Shown here in pieces: positions 33,831 through 45,534 of a DNA stretch of 64,000 nucleotides. The stretch lies in the NCBI RefSeq assembly GCF_036850765.1, contig NC_089492.1, positions 287,530,590-287,594,589 of the forward strand, in the 5' to 3' direction. How positions within the stretch are numbered: the first letter of the stretch is position 1; each line of letters begins with the position of its first letter. Origin of the DNA: Saccopteryx bilineata. Taxonomy: Eukaryota > Chordata > Mammalia > Chiroptera > Emballonuridae. The position numbers and the translations under genes were made by a program. The notes under the pieces are model-generated. The model was not told the DNA's origin, did not search any database, and saw only the letters and a list, made by a program, of their open reading frames with translations.

Positions 33831-35569
33831 CTAAGTCATAACACCTGTCCACAGGTCACCTTCAAAAACGGTGGGGAAAGTGGTGTTGTAGAGCAGGCAC
33901 TCAGATGTCGTGGCCACCCCAGCAACCCGCCTACCCCTCGGCTGTGCTGCCTGTCAGCCTTCAGCAAAGAGCCCTTTACGGTGCAGTAAGGCTGTCGACA
34001 CTGCTGCCTTTGCCAAGCTTAAACCTGGCCAGGACCAGGAAGGCCTCCCCCCCCCCCCCCCGATCGAAGTGAAGTCTGTCTGCCCATGTGGAACCGGGAC
34101 TCTGGACGTGTACTGCCTGGTGCCATGGGGCTAGAAAGGACCCCAAGCTCTCCTCCAGCCTTCTGCCAGTGCCGCTTCAGCTATGCCTACTCCCACCGCC
34201 CCCTGCCACCTTCCTGCCTGAGAGCAATGTGGCCCTCCACCCTAGGGTGCAAGTCAGGGCCAGGGTGAGGCTGGGGTAAGGGAGGCCTGTAAGCAGGTGC
34301 TCTTGCTGTTTAGTCCTGGTCCTGCCCTGGGTTCTCATCCTCGCTACTCCTTCACTGGGCAGCTGGTAAGCCAGCAGGTGAGCAAGTCCTCATTCAGCCT
34401 GGGATGGAGTGGAGGTTGGGGCACTAGGGCTTCCCTCAGCCGCCAGGGGGCACTGTGGGAGCTTCCCTGAGCCCCTTGGCCTCCTGGCCTTGCCTGGCCT
34501 GCTGGGCCCTGCGAGCTGGCTCTGCCAGGCTGGCTGGCCTCCCGGCCCTTCTCTCCAGCCCCAGCTGGCTGGCACACTTTGCTCCTCCCAGCTGACTGTA
34601 TCCTGGGCTCACAGAGGCTTGCGGCCAGGGCAGAGCCGGCCCGGAGCTCTGGGCAAAGCTCAGTGAGATGAATGGAGTTGTCACCGGATAAAGGAAAATT
34701 CCTGGACAGCAAGTCCTTGTCAACACTTCACTCCACTGTCACCAGAAATGCTGCAGCGAGGTTCAGAGGCACTGGCCACCTCTGCGCCATGGAGAATAAT
34801 CACAGTGGCTCTTCCTTGGCTCGCTGCAGTTTCTGAACTTTTGGGGGAGCATCACCCTCCCTCAAATTTCTCCAGGTTCTAGGCTCAGTCACTCCCTGGA
34901 GGGCCTCTGTGCTCAGACAGCGACCCAGGAATGCCCCACAGGAGCTCGGTCACCCCTGAGTGACAGCACCAGTCTCCAGGGGTGCACTGGGCCAGGTTTC
35001 TGGCCTTGCTGTCCAGTTCCGCCCTATTCCGTTCTTACCTGGTACCATTTCAGGGGAATCAGCCACCCCACGAAAGGCAGGGCCCCTGCGCCTGATCCGG
35101 GATGGTTGGCAGGCTGGCCTGAGATGCCCTGGGGGAGCGATCAGATCCTTGGTCTCTCCGCTTGGGCTTCCTGGTCTAGCTTTTCCCCTTGATTTTATGG
35201 AATGTTGGGCCTTGTCTTCCTCACCAACATCAAGTCCAGCCAGTCTCCAGAGAAAAGGGGCCCAGTGTTTGGGAGAAAGAGCCTGCAGGGTTCGAGAAGT
35301 CTTGGGCCATCACTTCCATTAGCCCTGAGAAACCTGAATCCTAGTGCAGAAATAGGAACAACAGCTGAAAAAACAAAGGCTTGACCAACCCTTCTCTGAC
35401 CTCAGGGGAGGCTCTGTATTTGGGGGCTTAGCATGGGCTGTGACCCCCTCCTTCTCAAAGAAGACCACTTGCTCAGCTTTATCCACCAAAGAACATAGAA
35501 CTAGTAGTCACATCACCCCAATTCAAGTGACTCGGAGGTATAGAGTCTTAGAATAGAAATGAATCCTCG
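33831..35569. other. intergenic, GC-rich unique sequence
   Basis: No gene is supported. It includes a C14 run at about 34050-34063 and a CTCF-like motif at 34439-34455. Open frames on both strands here are explained by GC-rich composition. Confidence 0.45.
34439..34455 (+). promoter_or_regulatory. CTCF-like motif outside repeats
   Basis: gccgccagggggcactg resembles the CTCF core (CCGCCAGGGGGCA) and lies in non-repetitive GC-rich DNA between ENO1 and the downstream CpG island. Occupancy is unknown. Confidence 0.45.
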
Positions 35570-35770
35570 GGCCTTGGCTGGGTAGCTCAGTTGGAAAAAG
35601 TGTGGCGATCCTGATATACCAAAGTTGTGGGTTCAATCCCCAGTCAGAGCACCTACAAGAATCAACCAATGAATGCATAAATAAGTGAAACAACTAATTG
35701 ATGTTTTCTCTCTCTCTCTCCCTCCTTCCTCTCTGTCTAAAACCAATTTTAAAACAATGGAAAAAAAAGA
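35570..35770 (+). mobile_element. tRNA-derived SINE (VES-like)
   Basis: The head is ggctgggtagctcagttgga, with B-box gggttcaatcccc and an A-rich end at 35760. It is diverged. Confidence 0.8.
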
Positions 35771-36676
35771 TACTTGATGTCAAGTATTTAAGCCAAAAAA
35801 AAAAAAAAGTATGCCACTGCTCACCTGGGTGTCTTTTGTTCTGATACCTGCAAAAGAGTTGTGACAGACTCTATATTTACTAAATCTTGCCACATTCTAA
35901 TTCCCATTCAGAGGGCAGGATGGGGATGGGGAACAGGTCACCAGACAGCACTTGGGATCTCAGGAGGCAGCTCTGGCCAGAAAACAGTGTTGTCACAAAC
36001 AAGCCCACAGCAGAGCGGCTACACCTGTCAGAGAGGCAGTGCAGCGGGAGTTCGTGCAGACCTGGAACAGACTAGCTCCCCACCTTGGTCACCTTTTGTC
36101 TGTCAGGGTTTCTTCTCTCCCTTTCCACCCCTCTTCCTTCTCTTTCTGATAACACTTACAGGAAGGTTGGCTTATTACCATTTCTTATGGAACTGTATAG
36201 GCAAACGATGCTCCAAGTACCATGCATAGTAACACGAGCCATTTTTCAGTAAGAGAAAAACCGACCACCCTTTTGTTTCCAGTACTAAAAGGGTCCTGGC
36301 TTTGTTGAGCTCTCCGTGTCTGCTCCTGGAATACGTCCCCCTAGAGGACTCAGCCCCCTGTCCCTCTGTTGGTCTTTGGGACTGTCTTCATGCCTTTCCA
36401 TCTGTTGCCTCCCACCCACCTTCTGCCACCTGAGTCATCGGCCCACAGTTGTGGGTGGGGGTGTGTACGCAAAGCAGGAGCTCCACCCGAAGCACCAACT
36501 TGTGAATGTTAGAGCTGGGATCGTGATGTTCTGGGCCCATTATAGCAGCAGACCCGGCTCCCATTTGTTCAGACCTTTGCAGGGCAGAGAGCCCCTTCAC
36601 TACATTCCATATCCCATCAGTATTGGCGGTTCCCACCATTTTTGCTTCTTTATCCTGGAGGACGGCTGAAGGAATT
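35771..36676. other. intergenic, no recognised feature
   Basis: No splice-flanked conserved frame, RNA gene or clear repeat is seen. Confidence 0.45.
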
Positions 36677-36878
36677 TTTTTTTTAAATATTTTATTTATT
36701 GATTTTTTTTTTTAAGAGAGAGAGGAGTGAGAGAGAGAGACAGAGAAAGAGAGAAGGGGGAGGAGCAGGAAGCATCAACTCCCATATGTGCCTTGACCAG
36801 GCAAGCCCAAGGTTTCAAACCGGCGACCTCAGTGTTCCAGGTCGACGCTTTATCCCACTGCGCCACCACAGGTCAGGC
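36677..36878 (-). mobile_element. tRNA-derived SINE (VES-like, short type), antisense
   Basis: It is bounded by the 14-bp duplication cggctgaaggaatt (36663-36676 and 36879-36892). The right end is gcgccaccacaggtcaggc, the complement of the head. Confidence 0.93.
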
Positions 36879-37426
36879 CGGCTGAAGGAATTAAATGCAG
36901 AGAAAGGAGTGACAGGAGGTACCAGCTGCTGGTTAGGGTCTGTGTTCTCTCCAGCACTGCACTCAGGTGGACCTGACTTGTCCACTAGTTGATGGGACAA
37001 GATAACATCCTGAAAGATCTGGAAGAAGTAATATTCATGCTTTTCTAATCTCCAGCTTAATAATGATTGATTAACCATGCGGCCATGCGTTCCTGTCTTC
37101 ACTGGGGACATCACAGTGCTGGACTGAAGTAATTCGAGATGCCCTGTTCAAGTCTGTCTTCGGAAATGCAGCCAGCCTGCTCACCAGCCTCGGAGGAGGG
37201 CCATGCACACAGTGAGAGGCAAAGCATCCGGGGGCTTCCAAGGCACGTGCGAGATCCAGGGGGAGGCTCTGTGCCCAGGCAAACGTCTTGCATAGGAAGG
37301 GAACGAATTCGTCTGTGCTGGACCAACTATTATTATTATCATTAGTTCTGCTGTCCTAACCTTTGTGAATAAATGAAAAGGTTTGAATTTGGAGTTAAGA
37401 TGTGAATGAAGGAATTACTTTGCTCT

Positions 37427-37595
37427 TTTTTCAAAATTAATGTATTTATTGATTTGTGAGAGAGAAACATTGATGTGTTCTACTTATTTATGCATTCATT
37501 GGTTGAGTCTTATACGTGCCCTGACCTGGGGTCCAACCAACAACCTTGGCATGTCAGCCTGATGCTCTAACCAACTGAACTACACAACCAGGGCA
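37427..37595 (-). mobile_element. tRNA-derived SINE (VES-like), antisense, stacked
   Basis: It is flanked on both sides by actttgctctttt. Its body has 'gtatttattgatttgtgaga' and 'gtgccctgacctggggtcca'. Confidence 0.85.
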
Positions 37596-37605
37596 TCACT
37601 TTGCT

Positions 37606-37938
37606 CTTTTTATTTTATTTATTTGTTTATTTTTAGCAAAAGAGAGAGAGAGAGAGAGAAATGAGAAGCATCAACTTGTGGTTGCGGCACTTTTAGTTGT
37701 TCATTTATTGCTTCTCATATGTGTACCTTGATGGGGCAAGCAGAGGGGTGGAGGTACAGGGGGGCCTCCAGCTGAGCCAGTGACCTTGGGTTTCAAGCCA
37801 TCGACCATGGGATCATGTTGATGATCCCATGCTCAAGCCAGAGGACTCCACGCTCAAGCCAATGACCTCGGGGTTTGAAACCTGGGACCTCACTGTACCA
37901 GGACAATGCCCTATCCACTCTGCTACCACTGGTCAGGC
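37606..37938 (-). mobile_element. tRNA-derived SINE (longer VES-like type), antisense, stacked
   Basis: It follows the previous SINE directly and ends before a third copy of cactttgct (about 37940). It contains the repeated 'gctcaagcca' units of the long subfamily. Confidence 0.87.
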
Positions 37939-37977
37939 TCACTTTGCTTTTTTTAATGAGCATCAAAAATCAACCTG

Positions 37978-38144
37978 AGCCCTGGCCGGATACCTCAGTT
38001 GGTTGGAGCATTGTCCCAAAGCACAGAGGTTGCCAGTTTGATCCCAGGTCATGACACATATAGGAGCTGATTGGTTTTTGTCTGTCTCCCTCATTCTCTC
38101 TCTCTCCCTTCCTCTCTCTCTAAAATCAATCAATAATTTTAAAA
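37978..38144 (+). mobile_element. tRNA-derived SINE (VES-like)
   Basis: The head is agccctggccggatacctca. It is flanked by aaaatcaacctg / aaaatcaacttg. Confidence 0.87.
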
Positions 38145-38350
38145 AAAATCAACTTGTGTTCCTTTGCTAGGGACAGGTTGACAAAGGGGCCATCATCAGT
38201 CAGAACGTCAATGATTTGGCTAATGTGTCCTTTGTACATTTCCTGCAGGGAACAGTAGAGAACAGTCCAGTCATTCTTTGCAATGTTGTACTGCATTTAT
38301 ATAACCCCTTTAGATTTTTGTGGGTTTTGAATGGTTTCATTGGAAACAGA

Positions 38351-38670
38351 AATTTTTATTTATTTTTTTATTTTTTTAGAGGGACAGACAGACAGGAATG
38401 GAGAGATGAGAAGCATCAATCATTAGTTTTTCGTTGCGCGTTGCAACACCTTAGTTGTTCATTGAGTGCTTTCTCATATGTGCCTTGACCGTGGGGCTAC
38501 AGCAGACTGAGTAACCCCTTGCTTGAGCCAGCGACCTTGGGTCTAAGCTGGTGAGCTTTTGTTCAAACCAGATGAGCTCACGCTCAAGCTGGTGACCTTG
38601 GGGTCTCAAACCTGGGTCCTCGGCATCCCAGTCCGATGCTCTATCTACTGTCCCACCACCTGGTCAGGCC
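38351..38670 (-). mobile_element. tRNA-derived SINE (longer VES-like type), antisense
   Basis: The left end is T-rich, followed by 'gagatgagaagcatcaatca' and 'gtgccttgaccgtggggcta'. The right end is ccaccacctggtcaggcc. Confidence 0.87.
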
Positions 38671-39738
38671 AAAATATTTTTTTTATGAAAAATATCTTCT
38701 AATATTTTTCGTTTCTTCAGTTCTCCTTTTTTTTACATGCAGGCTCTTACTAATATGTATTAATGACAATGAGCTAGAACTTAGACTACTAATATCTGAG
38801 ATGTATCATGAAGGGAAAGTGACTTTTCAGAATCAGTTTGCCGTGTTACCCACGTGCATTGCATTTATTTGACAAGGTGATAATTATTTGGAAGAAGGAA
38901 ATGCTGAAAGGTATTTGGTAAAAGCAGTGACATGTTAATAATCTCAAGGTCCATATCTTGAATCAGGTCATTACAGACAACAAATGGTGACAAAGGTATT
39001 CGTGAAATTATTTGTAAATTAGCCAAGCTGAGAATGAGCCAAATGATCCTGTAAAGACTTTAACCTTTTCGATAAGCACTATTAAATAATGAACTGTGAA
39101 ACTGAGATGACCATAATACATGGGTGCATAATGATCATAATGTACCGTCTTAATGGTCTTGGCATCCCTCAGAAAACCTATAAATCCTGTGACATTGTGA
39201 AGGGACTGTTTTGGACTCAGATCAAAATAATTGAACTAACTACATTGTGGTATCTTACCAGATAAAAGCCAAGAACAAACTACTTTTTATTGCTGCAAGG
39301 CATAGACAGAACACACAAGTATGGATAGGGAGCAGGTATGCACTTAAATCCCACTCGGGGGGGAAACCTTCATTGGCTGTAGCGGCCCCCACATTGGTAA
39401 ATTCAAAGGTGAACCAATGCACTTCTTGGAAGATGAATGTCCCTTTCCAGAAATGGCTATGACATCTTTTTGTTGTGCCACAAAATATACGAAAATAAGC
39501 GGTGAGCTATTTCACACATTTGTTCAATTGAAGTTTCTTAAATTGTTTTTCATGTTGTATATTTGTGGAGTGTAGATGAAAAATCAATCTGCTAATTTTC
39601 TCTGCTCAGAATCCTCTAAAAATAATGTGTTTGGGGAGGTGCTGATTCATGGACGTGAACATGAATATGCAGAGACAACTGACGTAGCGGGTTATCATGA
39701 AATTGAACTTGAGTTGGAGGGAAAAGGATCAGATTTTA
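38671..39738. other. intergenic, AT-rich unique sequence
   Basis: There is no gene or confident repeat over about 1 kb. It could include conserved noncoding sequence upstream of the next gene, which cannot be judged without an alignment. Confidence 0.4.
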
Positions 39739-39739
39739 T

Positions 39740-39788
39740 TTCTCTCTCTCTCTCTTTCTGTAGTGATATATATATATATATATATATC
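39740..39788. repeat. TC and TA microsatellites
   Basis: (TC)n at about 39740-39757 is followed by (TA)n at 39766-39787, flanked by gtgata/tatcac, so the TA tract is the centre of a small palindrome. Confidence 0.85.
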
Positions 39789-39893
39789 ACTGTTTATTTC
39801 CAATTAGAAATATCTTACTTTAGTTACTGAGTTTAGTCTGTCAAAATCTCTACAATGTATGTTCGAGTAATATGTTAAAAGATGTAAATGTCA

Positions 39894-40070
39894 CCTGACC
39901 TGTAGTGGCGCAGTGGATAAAGCCTTGACCTGGAATGCTGAGGTCGCTGGTTCGAAACCCTGGGCTTGCCTGGTCAAGGCACATGTGGGAGTTGATGCTT
40001 CCTGCTCCTCCCCACCTTCTCTCTCTCTCTTCTCTGAAATGAATAAATAAAATAAAAATAATTTTAAAAA
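39894..40070 (+). mobile_element. tRNA-derived SINE (VES-like, short type)
   Basis: It is flanked by the 12-bp duplication atgtaaatgtca (39882-39893 and 40071-40082). The head is cctgacctgtagtggcgcag. Confidence 0.93.
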
Positions 40071-40082
40071 ATGTAAATGTCA

Positions 40083-41255
40083 TTGTTACAGGGTTCATAT
40101 CTACATGAACATCTGGTCCTCCTATGCCAGACAGAACAAAAGGACAAATGGGCTGTCTGCCTCCTAGTACCCTCCTGGCCCTCGAGCTCTGAATCATTCT
40201 ACTTGATGGCTCCCACAGGTAGAGGTCATCTCTCACATGACTTTTCAACGAATTGGCTGTTTTGTGCACATGTATTTTCTTGTCATGTGACTGTGGATGG
40301 AAAGGTTCAAGGCTGAGGGAGGTCCCGTCCATGCCTCGGTGGAGAGCCATGCAGACAGACTCGTCCTATAGGCAGAAAAGGGAGAAGCAATTTGACTTCC
40401 AATTCCACATGCAGCTGAGAGAGAAAACTTGGACTGATCACCACAGCAAGCACATGTTGCCAAACACAATCACATGAGGAGCACAGATCAGGACTTCAGC
40501 ACCTCTTTTTGAGGAACACAATGCAACCCCAAACAGTCACCAATAATATTTAAGATTCTAAGACCAAAGAGCCTGATTAGGTGATCTCGAGCTTCTACCC
40601 TGATGAAATAGGATAAGATTCTAAGGTATGTCGTTATAGGTTTGAAATACTTGGCGTCTGTAACTTAGTATTTTTGTCTGTTTGCATTTCATGACATAGT
40701 ATGTTTACACCATCCTATGGCTCTAGAACAGCATGCTTAGGCTTGCCTAAATGGGACAACTGGTGTATCATTTCTTGTAGACTTTCGTGAATACTGTTTT
40801 ATTGATTTGTCCGTGTTTACATTTATCTTCAAAGGTTCAAAGTAGCAGTTTTTAAAGAAGTGATATAAATGGAAGGTATCAGCTGTCACCAGTCCATCCA
40901 GGGTGATTAGACGCACTGATACCAGAGCCTTTTCATGGGGATTGAAAGCAGATGAACATTTTCTCCACACCGGATGGGGGCTACATTTCAAAGAGCTGTT
41001 TCTTAAAGGGGATCTTAAATCCTATTAAATTCAGCATTGAGATGATGAGATCCTCTGCAAAGCACACGGAACCTTTGTTTGCTGGGTAAAGGGCACTGGT
41101 CTCTTCCTCTAACGTTGCTTACTTATCTCTACTGGAGAAGGTCTTTGCCAATGAAGTGCCAGGGCTTTGTCTTAGGAAATATGGAGAGGAAAGAGAAAGT
41201 GGATTTTTGTAATATTCTAAGGATACTGTGGCTTTTATTTGTTTTGTTTTTCTTT
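40083..41255. other. intergenic, no recognised feature
   Basis: The sequence is unique-looking. No gene, RNA gene or repeat can be supported. Confidence 0.4.
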
Positions 41256-41704
41256 TCATTTTAATGAATGAGGAAGGGGGAGAGAGAGAGAGACAGAGAG
41301 AGAGAGGAACACTGAGCTGTTCCTGTATGTGCCCTGACCGGGGATTGAACCAGCAGCCTCTGCACTTCGGGATGATGCTCTAACCCAGTGGTCCCCAACC
41401 TTTTTTGGGCCACGGACCGGTTTAATGTCAGAAAATATTTTCACAAACCAGCCTTTAGAGTGGGACGGATAAGTGTATCACATGACTGAGATAAGCATTA
41501 AGAGTGAGTCTTAGACGGATGTAACAGAGGGAATCTGGTCATTTTTTAAAAATAAAACATCATTCAGACTTAAATATAAATAAAAAGAAATAATGTAAGT
41601 TATTTATTCTTTCTCTGTGGACCGGTACCAAATGGCCCCCGGACCGGTACTGGTCCGTGGCCCGGGGGTTGGGGACCACTGCTCTAACCAACCCAGTGAG
41701 GGCA
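41256..41704 (-). mobile_element. tRNA-derived SINE (VES-like), antisense, split by a hAT element
   Basis: The body is gagaggaacactgagctgtt and tgccctgaccggggattgaa. It is interrupted at 41386-41681 within the anticodon-loop-like part and then completed by aacccagtgagggc. Confidence 0.85.
41386..41681 (+). mobile_element. complete short non-autonomous hAT element
   Basis: The termini are cagtggtccccaaccttttt and gggggttggggaccactg, with a perfect 8-bp duplication ctctaacc (41378-41385 and 41682-41689). It is 296 bp. Same family as 52415-52580 and 57832-58131. Confidence 0.95.
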
Positions 41705-41712
41705 ATACTATT

Positions 41713-42028
41713 TATGTTTGTTTGTTTATTTTGTGATAGAGACAGAGAGAGAGGGATGGATAGGGACAGACAGGAATAGAGATAAGAAACATCAATTCTT
41801 TGTTGCGGCACCTTAGTGGTTCATTGATTGCTTTCTTATACGTGCCTTGACCAGGGGGTTACAGCAGGCCGAGTGACCCCTTGCTCAAGCCAGCGACCCT
41901 AGGCTCAAGCTGGTGAGCCTTACTCAAACCAGATGAGCCTGGGCTCAAGCCTGAAAACTCGGGGTTTTGAACCTGGGTTCTCCATGTCCCAGTCTGACAC
42001 TCTATCCATTGCACCACCACCTGGTCAG
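41713..42028 (-). mobile_element. tRNA-derived SINE (longer VES-like type), antisense
   Basis: It has a perfect 11-bp duplication gcaatactatt (41702-41712 and 42029-42039). The right end is ccaccacctggtcag. Confidence 0.92.
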
Positions 42029-42343
42029 GCAATACTATTCGTTTGTTTTTTAATATTTTTTTAAACTTTTCCTTAACAAGTTAAATACAGAAGATAATAG
42101 ACCATAGATTCTGAAAATGTTCTTTTTTTCATATTTGCTTTATTTTAAAAAGAAATTAAATATTCCAAATACATCCAAAAGATTCTTTTCAGGCTACATT
42201 CCTGCCACCCTCCCCAGAGTGAAGTTGATTGGACTTTTAGTGAATGTTTTGATAATATTATGATCTATCTTTATAATGTGTAGGGTATTATTTAGTATGT
42301 TTTTAAAATTCACATAAATGTCATTTTGAAAATTACCTTTTTT

Positions 42344-42736
42344 GCCCTGGCCGGTTGGCTCAGCGGTAGAGCGTCGGCCTGGTGTGAGGAGGACCCAGGT
42401 TCGATTCCAGGCCAGGGCACATAGGAGAAGCACCCATTTGCTTCTTCACCCCCACCCCCTCCTTCCTCTCTGTCTCTCTCTTCCCCTCCCGCAGCCAAGG
42501 CTCCATTGGAGCAAAGATGGCCCGGGCGCTGGGGATGGTTCCTTGGCCTCTGCCCCAGGCGCTAGAGTGGCTCTGGTCGCGGCAGAGCGACACCCCGGAG
42601 GGACAGAGCATCGCCCCCTGGTGGGCAGAGCATCGCCCCTGGTGGGCGTGCCGGGTGGATCCCAGTCTGGCGCATGCGGGAGTCTGTCTGACTGTCCCTC
42701 CCCGTTTCCAGCTTCAGAAAAATACAAAAAAAAAAA
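42344..42736 (+). mobile_element. long tRNA-derived SINE (Rhin-1-like), near full length
   Basis: The head is gccctggccggttggctcag. It has two ggtgggc units, and ends in cttcagaaaaatacaaaaaa. A CTCF-like core lies at 42612-42624 on the minus strand. Confidence 0.93.
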
Positions 42737-42799
42737 TTTGCCTTTTTTCTTTATCTCCTTAAAGGTTTGTTTTTTGGGGTTTTTTGGTGTCACTACATG

Positions 42800-42982
42800 T
42801 ACACTTTTTTTTTTATGTGCCTTGACTGTGGGCCTTCAGCAGACCGAGTAACCCCTTGCTTGAGCCAGCGACGTTGGGCTCAAGCTGGTGAGCTTTTTTT
42901 GCTCAAACCAGATGAGCCTGCGCTCAAGCTGGCAACCTTGGGGTCTCAAACCTGGGTCTTCCGCATCCCAGTCCGACGCCAC
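42800..42982 (-). mobile_element. truncated tRNA-derived SINE (longer VES-like type), antisense
   Basis: It runs from 'tatgtgccttgactgtgggc' to 'cgcatcccagtccgacgc'. The tRNA head beyond that is missing. Confidence 0.8.
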
Positions 42983-42984
42983 GT

Positions 42985-43960
42985 AAATTATTTTACCTTC
43001 ATTTATTATTGCACTATTCTTCTTTAATGTTCTTGCTTTCTTTGTAGCCCTGAATTTCTGACCCATATCATTTTCCTATCCTCTGAAGAAATTCTTTTAG
43101 CATATCTTGCAAGGCAGGTTGATTCCCTCAATATTTGCCAAAGAAAGTCTTTATTTCTCCTAGACTCATGAAGGTTAATTTCACTGGATACAGAATTCTA
43201 AATTGGCAGGTTTTTTTCTTTCAACACTTTAAACATTTCACTCCATTTTCTTCTTGCCCACATGGTTTCCAAAGAGAAGTTCTATGTAATTCTTTCCTTG
43301 CTCCACTATTAAGTTCTTTTTTTCCTCTGGCTCTTTTTCAAGATGTTTCTTTGTCTGTGATTTTCTGCAATTTGCATATGATATGTGTAGCATACATTCT
43401 TAGGTCTTTGTTCTTTTGTGAGCCCTTGCCTGTGGGCTGTGACCTTCTTGGTTACCTTAGGTGGGTCAGAAAGGCTAGTAAGGGCTGCTGTTGGGTATTT
43501 CCTTTCCCCAGGTCAGGCTCTGGTGAAATAGCTTCTCCCGAGTGCAGGGCGTGTGTGTAAAAAAAGAACAGAGTGCATTCCAACATAGCTCCTTTGCCTC
43601 GCCTTGCTGGAAGCACAGGGGATTTTTCTTGGATCTTTACTAGGAGGAGCTGGTAGGGTTCCTGGAGGTAAAACTCACAAAAGTGTGGGGACTTCCCCAT
43701 AACTGGGTCTCCCTAGAATTTTTATCTCTATACTTGTCCACCCTGAGACTCCAGAAATCTGTCAATTACAGTTTAAGTTTCCCTAACCTGGACAGGTTTC
43801 CAATGGAGACTTCTGCTCAGGTAAGTTATACCTCTCTGAACCTAATTGTATGCGTCTCCAAATTTTAGGGGCAGTGATTTGTCCTGTGATCTTAGTTCTC
43901 TGATTGATCCAAGAGTAGTTGCTGATTTTTAATTTGTTCAGATTTATTTTTTGTTGTTGC
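42985..43960. mobile_element. possible old L1-derived sequence
   Basis: Lines such as 'tcactggatacagaattcta' and 'ttctgcaatttgcatatgat' sound like antisense L1 sequence, but the match is loose and nothing coding remains. Confidence 0.4.
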
Positions 43961-44680
43961 TATGTGAATGAGAGCAATTTCTAAATTCTTAAAATGACTT
44001 GACTGGAGACTGGAAGTCAACGCATATATTATAAATTAAACTCATTCTCTAACTGCTTTGTGACATTTTCTTGCATATGACAATGATTTACCAATTGTCC
44101 CAATGATGGAAATTCCAGGTGTTTTCTATGTGTTTCTCTTATAAGCAATACTGTTGTGAACATCTTTGTGTGTGTCTCCCTGAGCACATGTGGAAGAGTT
44201 TCTCCGAGGTAAGTACAATACTTGGAAATGAAATTGCTGAATTGTAATACAGTGGTCCCTCATCTATCACAGGGTTAGGTTCCAGGATCCCGCGATAGGC
44301 AAAAATTCACATAATAGAGACCTTGTATTTATTTTATTATTTATATATCTTTTAAGGCTTTATAAACCCTCCCCACACTCTTATAAACCTTTCCTACACT
44401 CCTATAAATATTTCCTATGCTCTTAAATACTTTACACACTCTTAAACCTACATACAGTACTTTTAACAACATATAAAATTCTAAATGAATACTCACCAGT
44501 GAATATACTATATATATTTTATTTCAATTTAATATTCTTTTAATAGGTTTTAATTAATATTTTATATTGGTTTCAATGTTTTAAGCTAGAAAATGCTTAT
44601 TTTACTGCAAAAATAATTAAAATAATAAACATATAAAAATACCTATATACTGCAAAATTCATGATACAAAATTAGATATA

Positions 44681-45292
44681 CCATATTTCCCCATGTATAA
44701 GATGCGTCCTTTTTCAAAAAGTTTGAGGTCTAAAAACTGGGTGCATTTTATACAGTGGTTGTAGATTTTTTAACTTGCATTTCCTGCTTTTTCATGGAAT
44801 GAATTTTTTTTTTGTATTTTTCTGAAGTTGGAAATGGGGAGACAGTCAGACAGACTCCTGCATGCGCCCGACTGGGATCCACCCGGCATGCCCACCAGGG
44901 GGCGATGCTCTGCCCATCTGGGGTGCAACTCTGTTACAACCAGGGCCATTCTAGCGCCTGAGGCAGAGGCCATGGGGCCATCCTCAGCACCTGGGCCAAC
45001 TTTGCTCCAATGGAGCCTTGGCTGCAGGAGGGGAAGAGAGAGACAGAGAGGAAGGAGAGGGGGAGGGGTGGAGAAGCAGATGGGCACCTCTCCTGTGTGC
45101 CCTGGCTGGGAATCAAACCCAGGACTCCTGCACGCCAGGCTGATGCTCTACCACTGAGCCAACTGGCCAGGGCCACGGGAATCAATTTTATGATGAATAA
45201 AACTTGAATTCAATAACTTTATGTAATACATTTTTTTTTTTCAAATTTTGGGACCCCAAATTAGGGAACATCTTATACATGGGGCAATACAG
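44681..45292. mobile_element. MITE with ~25-bp inverted termini, inside 44250-45362
   Basis: The left end is ccatatttccccatgtataa and the right end is atacatggggcaatacag, flanked by TA. About 245 bp is left after removing the SINE inside it. Confidence 0.82.
44808..45174 (-). mobile_element. long tRNA-derived SINE (Rhin-1-like), antisense, innermost of the nest
   Basis: The family layout is complete. It is flanked by catggaatgaatttt / cacgggaatcaatttt. The core ccaccagggggcg at 44892-44904 fits the CTCF consensus. Confidence 0.92.
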
Positions 45293-45534
45293 TATACTAT
45301 TTAAAAATCCACGATACAGTCAGACCACAAATAGTGAACCACGATATAGCAATGGACGACTGTAGTTCATGCTCACCTGAGACTTGACTACTGATTGCCA
45401 ATTGCTTTTCAAAGTGGTGGCACTGATTTAGGCTCTCCAGCAGTGCAGGAGAATTCCATTTCCCTAAATCCCCACCAGGGTCTGAATGTCAGACTTGTCC
45501 ATTTTACCATCTGATGGGTATGAAATAGTATTTT

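Larger units (their letters stand above)
44250..45362. mobile_element. pogo/Tigger-like DNA transposon remnant, host of a nest
   Basis: The left end is cagtggtccctcatctatca and the right end is gatatagcaatggacgactg, with imperfect inverted termini. Both sides abut TA (44248-44249 and 45363-45364). The interior is AT-rich without a transposase frame. A MITE (44681-45292) sits inside. Confidence 0.75.

Noticed and set aside
37619..37930. Direct repeats suggesting a CRISPR-like array
   Set aside because: The 'gctcaagcca' units are irregular internal repeats of the longer VES-like SINE. Spacer and repeat lengths are not regular and the context is a vertebrate genome.
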